This document shows, piece by piece, positions 24,672 through 32,200 of a stretch of 64,000 nucleotides of DNA. How positions within the stretch are numbered: the first letter of the stretch is position 1; each line of letters starts with the position of its first letter. The notes beneath the pieces were generated by a model. The model saw only the letters and a list, made by a program, of their open reading frames with translations. It was not told the origin of the DNA and did no database searches. The DNA comes from Humibacter ginsenosidimutans (lineage in GTDB: Bacteria > Actinomycetota > Actinomycetes > Actinomycetales > Microbacteriaceae), in contig NZ_CP042305.1 of NCBI RefSeq assembly GCF_007859675.1, positions 3,100,001-3,164,000 of the forward strand, given 5' to 3'. Made by a program: the position numbers and the translations under genes.

Positions 24672-25487
24672 TCAGGCGATCTTGAGTAGTTCGATCGCCT
24701 TCTCTGCTTCCTGTAGGTGTTCCCGCGCGTTGCGGATGGATCGGATCTGGTAGCCGCGCAGGAACTCATCGGAAGCCCGGTCGACGGCGAGCCAACGCTT
24801 GAAGCTGTCGCCGACAAACTGGGCGGTGACCTCGGTCTCAGACCAAGCTGTGTCGCCCGCTCGGATGGTCAGGCCCAAGGACGTCGACAGCTGGTCGACG
24901 AGCCCTTGCAATGTGTCGATCCGAGCCTGCAAGTGGTCGGTGCCGGTGCGGCGCGCGATCTCACGTTCGACTCGTTCGTTCAAGTCCGCGTAGGCCTTCT
25001 CGGCCGCGCGACGCCGCGCCTCGTTCGTCGCGGACATGCGCAGCGAATCGGCCTTCTGCACGAGCGCGTGCGTCGCCTCCCATGACGGGTTGCGTTCGTC
25101 GTGCACGGCCGCCTTGACCTTGACATCAAGACGCGTGCGCGACTTGCCAGGTAGCAGCAGTCCCCAGCCCTCAGGCAATTCCTCCGGTCGAACGATCTCG
25201 GTCGACGGGGCAACGACGTACCAGGAGTGGCAGTGCTGCTCCCACTCCTCAGCCTTCGCAGGCTGATCGAGTTCGTGTAGCCAGTCGGACCTGGCAACCT
25301 TGATTTCGTGTCCGACGAGTCGCTTGCCGCGCGAAGCGAAGAAGCCGACGTAGAGCGCGTCCGCGCGGCGTCCGTTCAGCGCGACCTCGGGCATGAACAT
25401 GCCACCGGGCATGTCGTCTCCGGGTTTGATGTAGTGGCGTTCGAGCCGCGCGAGCAGCTCCTTCGCCGTCATCCCTGTCGTGGTCAC
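24672..25487 (-). CDS. PD-(D/E)xK nuclease-like phage protein with helical C-terminus
   Basis: 271 residues from GTG 25487, behind AGGGAGACACG (an overlapping GTG at 25502 is possible). The N-terminal 150 residues carry MPEVALNGRRADALYVGFFA and LVGHEIKVARSDWLHELDQP, the Asp and Glu-x-Lys pattern of PD-(D/E)xK nucleases of the MmcB-like type, with the later CHSWYVVAPSTEIVRPEELP. The C-terminal half is a long coiled coil (RRRAAEKAYADLNERVEREI). It lies upstream of the terminator and next to the RecT module, so a role in recombination or repair is likely. Confidence 0.68.
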   Translation of the reverse strand: MTTTGMTAKELLARLERHYIKPGDDMPGGMFMPEVALNGRRADALYVGFFASRGKRLVGHEIKVARSDWLHELDQPAKAEEWEQHCHSWYVVAPSTEIVRPEELPEGWGLLLPGKSRTRLDVKVKAAVHDERNPSWEATHALVQKADSLRMSATNEARRRAAEKAYADLNERVEREIARRTGTDHLQARIDTLQGLVDQLSTSLGLTIRAGDTAWSETEVTAQFVGDSFKRWLAVDRASDEFLRGYQIRSIRNAREHLQEAEKAIELLKIA

Positions 25488-25498
25488 CGTGTCTCCCT

Positions 25499-25921
25499 TC
25501 ACTGGACGAGCCGCTTGCTGATGGCCATGAGCCCGATCGAGCGGTCGTGGACCGCCTTCTGCATCTCTTCCGCGTAGCGGAGTTTCTCCTTCGCGAGGTT
25601 CAGGTCGAGGAGTTCCTGCTGCGTCTTGAAGAGCGCGAACTGGCGAGCCAGCACGGCACCGTCTTTCGCGTGCATGACCATGTACTCGGCGACCTTCGCC
25701 TGGTACGTCTCCTCGGCACGGTGCCGCTGCTCGTACAGGAGGGTCACGACACGGCCAATGTGCGCGACGAGTTCGCCGGCGGCGTCGATCATGTCCGCGA
25801 TCTCGCCCGCTCCGAGTGGGCTGCCGTAGAAGCCCGGCGGCACGGCGAGCATGCCCTCGACCTCGGCTTGCGCGCCGGGCGTGATCAGCTCACCGGTCGA
25901 GGCGTTCACGATGTCACTCAT
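25499..25921 (-). CDS. Small coiled-coil protein of the recombination module
   Basis: 140 residues from ATG 25921 (MSDIVNASTGELITPGAQAE). The second half is a long amphipathic helix (RVVTLLYEQRHRAEETYQAK, TQQELLDLNLAKEKLRYAEE). It overlaps recT and is co-translated with it. Proteins of this type occur next to RecT genes in actinophages; the role is unknown. Confidence 0.6.
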   Translation of the reverse strand: MSDIVNASTGELITPGAQAEVEGMLAVPPGFYGSPLGAGEIADMIDAAGELVAHIGRVVTLLYEQRHRAEETYQAKVAEYMVMHAKDGAVLARQFALFKTQQELLDLNLAKEKLRYAEEMQKAVHDRSIGLMAISKRLVQ

Positions 25922-26876
25922 CGGCGAGCACCTCGCCTCGAGCGACGGCGTCGGCGTACTCCTGCGCGGAGATCCGCTCGAACTCGGCCTCGTCGACGTC
26001 GTCGTCCTCCGTCGGTTGGAGGCCCGGCGTGATGTAGGCCGGGCCTGCGTCGTCCACCGCGTCGTCGTCTGGTGCTTCGACAGGCCCCTCGTCGCGGCCG
26101 AGCATCCCGTGCCGGGTGAGCGCGGCCGTGCGTACGGCGTCCGTGAGCTCGCCGGCGTCGTCGCACCGGTCGATGATGTCCTCGACGTCCTCATGCGTGG
26201 ACGCCGCGGCGATCATGCCCTTCCAGTCGCGTGCGGGTGTGACCTGCGCCTCGTCGACCTCAGCAGCAGCCATCTCGTCGCTCGTGTAGATGCCGGACAG
26301 GTCTTGCGGGAACGCCTTCCGCAGGGCGAGCGCTTCCGCGCACTTCGCCAACTGGCCGGGGCCCTGCTTCGACCACACCTCGTTCGGGTTGCCGTCGCGC
26401 TTCGTCTGCACGTAGGCGCCCCACTCGGCGATGGCGACGAGCGGTCGCGGCCAGTCGGAGCGGTAGACGGTGGCGCGCGCGGCGAGCGGACGGGTGCCAT
26501 GCAGGGACGGCACGAACGCGTCCACCCACTCGCCCTTCTCGGTGAGCCACAGGACGGGGTCCTGACCCGCATAGCGACGCGAACGGTCGGCAACGACACG
26601 GAACCCGTCGATGCCGGTCTGCACGCTCCACTCAACGCGACCCTTCGACAGGCGCCCGATGCAGTAGATCTGCCGGGCGAGCGGGTCAAGGCCCGTGCGC
26701 CGCGCGAGGGAGAGGAACTTCTCCACTACGGGACGGGGCGCGGCCTCGCGCTGCCCTTCACGGTCGCCGTAGGTGTGCGTGAACACGAGGCCCGCGGCCT
26801 CGACGATCGCCTTCTCCGCTTCCGACCAGGACGTGACGTCCCCGTTGTCAGGGAGGAGGGTGACTTCGCCGCTCAT
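25914..26876 (-). CDS. recT: RecT-family single-strand annealing protein
   Basis: 320 residues. The core (VVEKFLSLARRTGLDPLARQ, IYCIGRLSKGRVEWSVQTGI, DGFRVVADRSRRYAGQDPVL) is characteristic of the RecT/Bet annealing family, followed by VAIAEWGAYVQTKRDGNPNE and the conserved CAEALALRKAFPQDLSGIYT. The C-terminal 100 residues are acidic and probably flexible. RecT anneals complementary strands after resection by the partner exonuclease, here the next gene downstream in orientation order (26873-27487). Overlaps it by four bases. Confidence 0.93.
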   Translation of the reverse strand: MSGEVTLLPDNGDVTSWSEAEKAIVEAAGLVFTHTYGDREGQREAAPRPVVEKFLSLARRTGLDPLARQIYCIGRLSKGRVEWSVQTGIDGFRVVADRSRRYAGQDPVLWLTEKGEWVDAFVPSLHGTRPLAARATVYRSDWPRPLVAIAEWGAYVQTKRDGNPNEVWSKQGPGQLAKCAEALALRKAFPQDLSGIYTSDEMAAAEVDEAQVTPARDWKGMIAAASTHEDVEDIIDRCDDAGELTDAVRTAALTRHGMLGRDEGPVEAPDDDAVDDAGPAYITPGLQPTEDDDVDEAEFERISAQEYADAVARGEVLADE

Positions 26877-27487
26877 GCGGCACTCCTTTCGTAGGTGAGC
26901 GCGACGCGGAGTCGCGCCAGGACTTCGGCGGCGATCGGCATGATCTGCGCGCGCGCCGCCAGGATCTTCGGGTGATCGCGGCGGACCGTGATCGAGCACG
27001 GCTCACCGTGGCGACCGGCGCGGATCTCGCCGGCGGCGTCGAGCTCGACCCAGATGAACTCGATCTCGGTCGCTTCGGGGAGCACCTCGAACTGGAAGGC
27101 GAGTTGCCGCCACTCCGAGACGCTCGGGCCGTCGACGATCTTGAGGTGCTTCGCCTTGGCCTCGGCCAGCCGCAGCGACCGGCCGCCGTGAACCTCCGCG
27201 ATGCCGTCAGGCGTACACGCGAAGCCCGGCTCAGCAGGGGAGTGGAACAGGGCAATGTTCTGCGGGATGCCAGCCCAGGCGAGCATCATCGGCTCCCACC
27301 GATGTCCGGACTCGGTGTACTCGTTGCCGTGGAACGACCCGTGCCCGAGCTTCGCCGCCAGGTACTTGTCGACGGACGACATCTTCGCGAGGTGCGCGGC
27401 GTCGCTGGCGCCGAGCACCGGTCGGCGCGCGTTCTCCCATCCGGCGCGGTCGACGCCGTCATGCAGGATGCGGTCGAGGTAGCTCAT
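26873..27487 (-). CDS. YqaJ-type (lambda Exo-like) phage exonuclease
   Basis: 204 residues from ATG 27487 (MSYLDRILHDGVDRAGWENA). The family pattern is present: GASDAAHLAKMSS near the N-terminus, TESGHRWEPMMLAWAG, the catalytic Asp in FACTPDGIAEVHGG and the Glu-x-Lys in LRLAEAKAKHLK, then SEWRQLAFQFEVLPEATEIE. It resects DNA ends to give the single strands that RecT binds. Start overlaps the upstream stop (TGATG). Confidence 0.9.
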   Translation of the reverse strand: MSYLDRILHDGVDRAGWENARRPVLGASDAAHLAKMSSVDKYLAAKLGHGSFHGNEYTESGHRWEPMMLAWAGIPQNIALFHSPAEPGFACTPDGIAEVHGGRSLRLAEAKAKHLKIVDGPSVSEWRQLAFQFEVLPEATEIEFIWVELDAAGEIRAGRHGEPCSITVRRDHPKILAARAQIMPIAAEVLARLRVALTYERSAA

Positions 27488-27699
27488 CAGAAGCACCCGT
27501 CGCATGTGCAGTGAGGGGTACGGCCGGAGCGGCATCCGCGCATCGCGTCGTGGTCCGGCGCGAACGCGCCTTTCCCCTGACGGACGCACTGCTCGCAGTC
27601 GGAGCGCCACTTGATGCTGCCGTCGTTGTAGGTGACGACGGTTACTCCGTCGACGACGTGCTCGCCCATCTTGAGGTTCGAGGTGTCGATGGTCTTCAT
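27487..27699 (-). CDS. 70-residue Cys-rich phage protein
   Basis: It starts MKTIDTSNLKMGEHVVDGVT and ends GRTPHCTCDGCF. Six cysteines (CEQC, CRSG, CTCDGC) suggest a zinc site. The ATG overlaps the upstream stop (TGATG) and AGGAGGGGCC supplies the ribosome site. Function unknown. Confidence 0.6.
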   Translation of the reverse strand: MKTIDTSNLKMGEHVVDGVTVVTYNDGSIKWRSDCEQCVRQGKGAFAPDHDAMRGCRSGRTPHCTCDGCF

Positions 27700-27815
27700 C
27701 AGCGGCCCCTCCTGATTCGCGGGCGCCGCGCGAGCGCCACGACCAGAGCGGACACGGCGAGGATGAACGCCGATGCGGCGAAGCCTGCGGCGACGATGAT
27801 GATCGCGGCGGTCAT
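27699..27815 (-). CDS. 38-residue single-span membrane peptide
   Basis: It reads MTAAIIIVAAGFAASAFILA and then VSALVVALARRPRIRRGR: one hydrophobic helix of about 28 residues with a strongly basic C-terminus, so an N-out/C-in peptide. The end of the gene carries AGGAGG for the next gene. It lies between the ATPase and Cys-rich genes in the early operon. Confidence 0.5.
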   Translation of the reverse strand: MTAAIIIVAAGFAASAFILAVSALVVALARRPRIRRGR

Positions 27816-29101
27816 GCGACCTTCACCCCGTCCACGGCGGCGACAGCGCCGTCCTCGATGACGATCCCGACGCCGCCGTTGTCTCCGACGACTTCGCAGA
27901 ACACCTGGTAGTCGTGATCGGCGGCCATCTCCTCGATGAGTCGCATCGAGTCGGCGTCGAGCAGGGAACCGTCGAGGATGCGCAGCACCCGGAGCGTCGG
28001 GTTCGCGGCCATCGCGAGAGCGACGGACACGCGCAGCTGCTCAGCGGATGACGCCTGCGAGAAGGGGACGCCTTTGTACGTGACGCCGTTCTCGTCGAAG
28101 CCGAGCCCGTCGACCGGGAACTGCACCTTCGCGAGCGCGTCGGCCTTCTGCTTCTCGATCGACCGCAGCTTGATCGTCAGCGCCGCGGCGTCGTTCTTCC
28201 GGTCGGAGAGTTCGCCGGCGACAGCCTTGCGCTGCTGCTCCTGCCGGATGCGCGCGTTCGTCTGCTCGAGAGAGGCGAGTCGCTCCTTCGTGTCGGAGAC
28301 ATCGATCTCGGGGCCGAGCAGAGCGAGCCCGTCAACGTACTTCTGTCGCCGCTCCCGCCACAAGGAGAGTTGCTCTTCGAAGTCGAGAATGCGTGAGTCG
28401 GCGTCCCGCCACAAGGAGAGTTGCTCTTCGAAGTCGAGAATGCGTGAGTCGGCGTAATCGATCTCGTCTTGGTGACGCTGCCGGCGCGCATTGATCTCCT
28501 GCGCCGTCTGAACCTCTTCGAGCAGATCAGCCGCCGACACCTCGTCAGCGGGCAGCGACGGATCCGGCAGCGGGTAGCCGGCGATCTGGCCTTCGAGCTT
28601 CGCGACATCGCGGTTGACATCGGTGCGCCGCTCGAACACCCCCTTGCGTTCCCGCTCCAACTCGTCCGGATCGAACGGCAGGTCCACGGTCGCGAGGAGT
28701 GCAGCCTTCTGGTCGCGTGCCGACAGGCGGGTGAACGCGAGCGGATCGAACGCACGCGCCCCGATCACCTCATCCAGCAACTTCTGCGGCGACGAATACC
28801 GGGCCCCGTCAGGTGCCTCGATCGTGAGCGTGCCGGAGTCGTTCTTCGTCCAGCGCCTGGTGACGATGTACTCGCCGAGGTCGAGCTTCACGACCGCGGT
28901 GTCCTGGCCGTCACGGATCGGCTGCTGTGTCGCACGGGATGCTTCGCCGCCGGCCAGTGCCGCCCAGATCGCGTCGAGCACGGACGTCTTGCCCTGCGCG
29001 TTCCGTCCCGCGATGACGACGACGTTGCCGTCCGGGGTGATCTCCACGGCGCGCAGCCGCTTGTAATTGTCCGCGCTGAGGCGGTGAATCTTGAGACTCA
29101 T
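27812..29101 (-). CDS. RecN/SMC-like AAA ATPase of the recombination module
   Basis: 429 residues. The N-terminal ABC/SMC-type ATPase half has Walker A AGRNAQGKTSVLDA (about 32-45), the C-terminal half has the signature FSQASSAEQLRVSVALAMAA and Walker B LRVLRILDGSLLDADSMRLI, and between them lies a coiled coil (about 160-310). This is the RecN/SbcC-like pattern used by phage recombination and anti-recombination ATPases. A perfect 51-bp tandem duplication has doubled the heptad segment ADSRILDFEEQLSLWRD in the coiled coil. The gene precedes the RecT and exonuclease genes in the transcript. Confidence 0.88.
   Translation of the reverse strand: MSLKIHRLSADNYKRLRAVEITPDGNVVVIAGRNAQGKTSVLDAIWAALAGGEASRATQQPIRDGQDTAVVKLDLGEYIVTRRWTKNDSGTLTIEAPDGARYSSPQKLLDEVIGARAFDPLAFTRLSARDQKAALLATVDLPFDPDELERERKGVFERRTDVNRDVAKLEGQIAGYPLPDPSLPADEVSAADLLEEVQTAQEINARRQRHQDEIDYADSRILDFEEQLSLWRDADSRILDFEEQLSLWRERRQKYVDGLALLGPEIDVSDTKERLASLEQTNARIRQEQQRKAVAGELSDRKNDAAALTIKLRSIEKQKADALAKVQFPVDGLGFDENGVTYKGVPFSQASSAEQLRVSVALAMAANPTLRVLRILDGSLLDADSMRLIEEMAADHDYQVFCEVVGDNGGVGIVIEDGAVAAVDGVKVA
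28354..28455. repeat. Perfect 51-bp tandem duplication in the ATPase gene
   Basis: The 51-bp units 28354-28404 and 28405-28455 are identical, encoding the same 17 residues twice in a row in the coiled-coil arm. Perfect identity implies a recent duplication, and 51 bp keeps the frame. Confidence 0.95.
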
Positions 29102-29307
29102 TTCTCGGTGGTCCTTTCGGGTAGGTCAGTGACACGGATGTGGCGGCGGCGATGACGCACCGCACGAGCGATGAGGAAGGCGAGCCATTCACCGAACAGC
29201 CACGCGAACAGCACGATCGGGATCGCGGCCGCCCAGGACTGCAGGGCGAGCAGCAGGACCGAGGTCGCGGCCAACAGGAACAGCAGGTACGCGAGCAGCG
29301 GGTTCAT
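29098..29307 (-). CDS. Small two-span membrane protein
   Basis: 69 residues from ATG 29307: MNPLLAYLLFLLAATSVLLL and then AAIPIVLFAWLFGEWLAFLI give two hydrophobic helices, followed by a basic tail (ARAVRHRRRHIRVTDLPERT). It overlaps both neighbours by four bases in the early operon. Function unknown; a superinfection-exclusion role is possible for small membrane proteins but not shown. Confidence 0.6.
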   Translation of the reverse strand: MNPLLAYLLFLLAATSVLLLALQSWAAAIPIVLFAWLFGEWLAFLIARAVRHRRRHIRVTDLPERTTEK

Positions 29308-29597
29308 GCGCGGCCCTCGCGAAGCTTCTGCACCATGCCGGCGAGTTCCTCGACCGCCTGCACGAGGCACCGGAGCGAGGACGCGGCGTCCGTCAGCCAC
29401 GTGCGCATGCCGTCGTCGTGGATCACACCAGTCAGGTACTCGAGGTGCTCAGCCTCCGCGATCGCGTTCCGCAACGCGGCGTCCGTGATCACGTGAACGC
29501 TCGGGGTGATCTCATCGGGGACCTCGGTCGGCTTCGGGACCTCAGCGAGTGGGAACGGTGCACCGGCCACCTGCCACGCGGCTTCCTCCGGGCTCAT
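29304..29597 (-). CDS. Small phage protein of unknown function
   Basis: 97 residues from ATG 29597 (MSPEEAAWQVAGAPFPLAEV). Helical, with ALRNAIAEAEHLEYLTGVIH and AVEELAGMVQKLREGRA. It is coupled to both neighbouring genes. Confidence 0.55.
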   Translation of the reverse strand: MSPEEAAWQVAGAPFPLAEVPKPTEVPDEITPSVHVITDAALRNAIAEAEHLEYLTGVIHDDGMRTWLTDAASSLRCLVQAVEELAGMVQKLREGRA

Positions 29598-29941
29598 GCC
29601 GCGTCCTCGAACTCTTCGAAGCGGGCCAGCACCCACACCTGCGACCGGCGACCCCGCGGCGTCATCCGGTAGAAGCCGGCGAACACGACCTTCCCCTCAG
29701 CGGCAAGCTCGCCGACCGCGGACCGCACACGCGAATCCGACATGTACGGGAGCGCCGCGATCAGTTCGGGTTGCGTCATGCCCTCGGCGCCCGCGATCTC
29801 GAGCTGGTCGAGGACGGCCTGATGCGACGGCCAGATGTCGACCGAATCCGCGGCCTCATGACTCGTGATCGGGTCCGTGAGCCGGGCGCGAGGTCCGCCA
29901 GTGTCCATCACCAGTCCTCGCGATGTACCCTGTTCCTGCAT
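29594..29941 (-). CDS. Winged-helix phage protein
   Basis: 115 residues from ATG 29941 behind AAAGGAAAG. After a short N-terminal arm it has a winged-helix region (DIWPSHQAVLDQLEIAGAEG, MTQPELIAALPYMSDSRVRS, AVGELAAEGKVVFAGFYRMT), ending WVLARFEEFEDAA. It is the first gene of the long early operon after two hairpins and may regulate it. Confidence 0.68.
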   Translation of the reverse strand: MQEQGTSRGLVMDTGGPRARLTDPITSHEAADSVDIWPSHQAVLDQLEIAGAEGMTQPELIAALPYMSDSRVRSAVGELAAEGKVVFAGFYRMTPRGRRSQVWVLARFEEFEDAA

Positions 29942-29969
29942 TGGCTTTCCTTTCATTCGGTCATTGCTC

Positions 29970-30001
29970 GCCCCCGACTCGACCTCGGGGGCTTTCTTCT
30001 T
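29970..30001 (+). terminator. Rho-independent terminator (GC stem plus T-rich tail)
   Basis: GCCCCCGA and TCGGGGGC form an 8-bp stem with a 7-nt loop, followed on the + strand by TTTCTTCTT. In that orientation it is a textbook terminator, although the genes on both sides read leftward, so it may guard against antisense transcription. Confidence 0.55.
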
Positions 30002-30013
30002 GCGGCGTCCAAC

Positions 30014-30056
30014 CGGCAGGGGCCCGATAGCTTCGGGTGAGATCGGGACCCTGCCG
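30014..30056 (-). terminator. Long hairpin after the regulator operon
   Basis: Arms at 30014-30028 and 30042-30056 pair at 14 of 15 positions around a 13-nt loop, just past the stop of the HTH gene at 30061. It probably ends the short regulator transcript that starts at about 30527, or attenuates it. Confidence 0.6.
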
Positions 30057-30060
30057 CCCT

Positions 30061-30300
30061 CTACGCGGCAGCCAGGGGCTTCACGACGGTCGTGCGGATG
30101 AACGCCTCGACCTCGGCACGGTCGTAGAGGACCGTCTTGCCCTTGGCGCCGGTCGGCTTGTAGAACGGCATCCCCTTGCGCAGGTACCGCATCTGCTTGA
30201 GTCGGTCGACGGAGATGCCCGTGAGATCGGACACTTCCTGCGGGGTCATCCATCCCGAAGGGGAGACCGCGGCCGGTGTGACGGTTTCGGCCGCGGTCAC
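30061..30300 (-). CDS. MerR/excisionase-like HTH protein
   Basis: 79 residues from GTG 30300, overlapping the upstream regulator stop as GTGA. The sequence WMTPQEVSDLTGISVDRLKQ, followed by MRYLRKGMPFYKPTGAKGKT, is the short winged-helix of excisionase/AlpA proteins: first helix T-P-Q-E-V, second helix with D-R-L-K-Q, and wing with KT-V-L-Y. It follows the Cro-like gene in one operon with it, close to the integrase, so excisionase is likely but not certain. Confidence 0.7.
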   Translation of the reverse strand: MTAAETVTPAAVSPSGWMTPQEVSDLTGISVDRLKQMRYLRKGMPFYKPTGAKGKTVLYDRAEVEAFIRTTVVKPLAAA

Positions 30301-30527
30301 GACGCCACCGCGAATGCGTATGGGGTGAACGTTGACGGTGCGACGTTCAGCACGGCCGCGATGCGGAGCAGTTCCGCGAACGTGAACTCCGTGTGGCCCT
30401 TGATCTTGCGGTTGAAGGTCGTGTGTGGGATGCCGGCCGCATCGGCAACGGAAGTCTTCGTGCGGCCGGATCGAAGGATGCAGGCAGCGACCTTGTCTGC
30501 CAGTTCCTGAGCCGGTGTGTGATCCAT
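30297..30527 (-). CDS. Cro-like XRE regulator (early operon)
   Basis: 76 residues, starting MDHTPAQELADKVAACILRS. The XRE helix-turn-helix is GRTKTSVADAAGIPHTTFNR followed by KIKGHTEFTFAELLRIAAVL. The ATG lies about six bases beyond a TAGCTT -10 element whose -35 is TTGACA at 17 bp, so the mRNA is probably leaderless. It is divergent from the repressor-like gene at 30623 and shares an operator region with it, the classic lysis/lysogeny arrangement. Confidence 0.82.
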   Translation of the reverse strand: MDHTPAQELADKVAACILRSGRTKTSVADAAGIPHTTFNRKIKGHTEFTFAELLRIAAVLNVAPSTFTPYAFAVAS

Positions 30528-30622
30528 ACAGCAAAGCTAGTTGCCCATTTGGATCATGTCAAGCTGTGAGTACCACCTATTTGGATTGCAAAATGGTCCA
30601 AAACGGGCATAGAGTCACCCAT
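30528..30622. promoter_or_regulatory. Divergent promoter-operator of the lysogeny switch
   Basis: On the minus strand TTGACA (30562-30557) is followed at 17 bp by TAGCTT (30539-30534), directly before ATG 30527. On + a TTGCAA/CATAGA-like pair lies before ATG 30623. TTTGGA occurs at 30548-30553 and again at 30580-30585, where it pairs with TCCAAA at 30597-30602 as a 6-11-6 inverted repeat. One site is in the leftward promoter spacer, the palindrome covers the rightward -35, as expected for Cro/CI competition. Confidence 0.7.
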
Positions 30623-30853
30623 ATGGACGAATACACCGCAGCAGCGGCGGCAGAGCTCCGAGCCGCCCAGGCACGCGCCCAGCTGTCCGACATCGCCCTT
30701 GCGGAGCGCGCAGGGATTCCAGTCGTGACGCTCCGGCGATACCTCAAGGGAACACGCGATACTCCGTCGTCAGCTCTCTTCAAGATCGCCTTCGCGCTCG
30801 ACATGACGATCGGTGAACTGCTCGATGAGGCCATGAAACGGGTCAAGCGTTAG
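30623..30853 (+). CDS. CI-like XRE repressor (short)
   Basis: 76 residues, starting MDEYTAAAAAELRAAQARAQ. The helix-turn-helix LSDIALAERAGIPVVTLRRY followed by LKGTRDTPSSALFKIAFALD is of the XRE type. It has no peptidase domain, so it would be a short immunity repressor. It is transcribed divergently from the Cro-like gene, and its ATG lies only a few bases from the proposed start of transcription, so it may also be leaderless. Confidence 0.8.
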   Translation: MDEYTAAAAAELRAAQARAQLSDIALAERAGIPVVTLRRYLKGTRDTPSSALFKIAFALDMTIGELLDEAMKRVKR

Positions 30854-31003
30854 CAAGACCGACGGCGCGACATTCATTTCCGATGCTGCCCGCATGATGT
30901 CTGCCGCCGATAGTTCCATCCTTAGAACCCTCTCAGTCTCGAAGATGTGTTCGACGGTACTCCCCCGCACCGACAGCCCGTCTACACCCCGAATGAGGTA
31001 CAT
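30770..31003 (-). pseudogene. Possible XRE C-terminal half, antisense to the repressor end
   Basis: A 77-codon leftward frame begins at ATG 31003, back to back with the integrase ATG at 31004 (CATATG). The segment VRGSTVEHIFETERVLRMEL followed by SAADIMRAASEMNVAPSVLL matches the second half of an XRE domain, from the recognition helix on, and resembles the Cro-like protein (LLRIAAVLNVAPS). The first helices are missing and upstream sequence does not supply them. It overlaps the repressor 3' end antisense by 84 bases. It may be a decayed regulator or a short expressed fragment. Confidence 0.4.
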
Positions 31004-32155
31004 ATGGCCACTGTGAAGGCATACGCCACCGCAGCCGGCACCCGTTACCGTGTCCGCTACCGGAAGCCCGACGGTTCGCAGACGGACAAGCGAGGATTCC
31101 GCACCAAACGTGATGCGAACCTCTTCCTCGCCACCGTCGAGGTCAAGAAGGCCTCCGGCGACTACATCGACCCGACCCGTGCAGGCGTCACGGTCTCCGC
31201 GATCGCAGACTCATGGCTTGGCGCCAAGAAGACGGCCCTCAAGCCGTCCGCCTACCGAGTGCTCGAATCCGCATGGCGCATCCACGTCGAAGCCCGATGG
31301 GGTTCGATCCGTCTCGTCGCGATCGAGCACACCGATGTCCAGGACTGGGTCACCGGCATAGCAGCCAGCAAGAGCGCCACCACCACAATCCGCGCCTACG
31401 GAGTGCTCGCAGGAGTCCTCGACGCGGCGGTAAGCGACCGCCGAATGCCGAAGAACCCAGCTCGAGGCGTCGAACTTCCCCGGAAGCAGAGGAAGCGGCA
31501 CGTCTACCTCACCCACGAACAGGTCGACCGGCTTGCGCGTGCAGCCGGCGAACGGGCTCTCCTCGTGTACATGCTTGCCTACACGGGACTCCGGTGGGGC
31601 GAAGCGATCGGGCTACGAGTCCGCGATCTCGACCTCAAGAGGCACCGCATCCAGGTGACCGAGAACGCGGTGGCGGTCGGCAGCGAGATCGTCGTCGGCA
31701 CGCCGAAGAACCACAAGCAGCGGAGCGTGCCTTTCCCGGCATTCCTCCGCGCCAAGCTCAAGACGGCGAGCGCAGGCAAGAGGACTGACGCTCTCGTGTT
31801 CGGTTCGAATGACGAATACGAGCCCCGACCGCGGCACGCCAACGGGTGGTACGCGAAAGCGAAGACCGCGGCCAACGTTCCCGCAACGCTCACGCTCCAC
31901 GACCTGCGGCACACCGCGGCCAGCCTCGCAGTGAGCGCGGGAGCGAACGTCAAGGCGCTGCAGCGGATGCTCGGGCATGAATCCGCCGCGATGACACTGG
32001 ACCTCTACGCCGACCTATTCGATGACGATCTGAACAGCGTCGCGGTCGCCCTGGACCGAGCTCGTTCACGAGCGCTTCGTGCCCACAATCTGCCCACAAT
32101 TGATAGCGACGGAGCATCACCTACGACGACCGGCGGCGACCCTGTGGCCGCGTAA
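31004..32155 (+). CDS. int: Prophage tyrosine integrase
   Basis: 383 residues from ATG 31004, behind GAGGT at five bases. The N-terminal arm-binding (about 1-55) and SAM-like core-binding (about 60-155) domains precede the catalytic domain. Active-site residues: Arg197 in AYTGLRWGEA, His299/Arg302 in LHDLRHTAAS, His325 in LGHES and the nucleophile Tyr335 in LDLYADLFD. It reads toward the tRNA-remnant attachment site about 45 bases downstream, the normal layout for integration into a tRNA 3' end. Confidence 0.96.
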   Translation: MATVKAYATAAGTRYRVRYRKPDGSQTDKRGFRTKRDANLFLATVEVKKASGDYIDPTRAGVTVSAIADSWLGAKKTALKPSAYRVLESAWRIHVEARWGSIRLVAIEHTDVQDWVTGIAASKSATTTIRAYGVLAGVLDAAVSDRRMPKNPARGVELPRKQRKRHVYLTHEQVDRLARAAGERALLVYMLAYTGLRWGEAIGLRVRDLDLKRHRIQVTENAVAVGSEIVVGTPKNHKQRSVPFPAFLRAKLKTASAGKRTDALVFGSNDEYEPRPRHANGWYAKAKTAANVPATLTLHDLRHTAASLAVSAGANVKALQRMLGHESAAMTLDLYADLFDDDLNSVAVALDRARSRALRAHNLPTIDSDGASPTTTGGDPVAA

Positions 32156-32163
32156 TTACGCGG
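32148..32163. repeat. Perfect 16-bp palindrome at the integrase stop
   Basis: CCGCGTAATTACGCGG spans the integrase TAA stop. It has no loop, so it is less likely a terminator than a protein-binding site near the attachment core, perhaps an integrase or excisionase arm site. Function not shown. Confidence 0.45.
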
Positions 32164-32200
32164 TGCGGCACGAGGAACCATACGTTCGCAGGCGTCTGAG

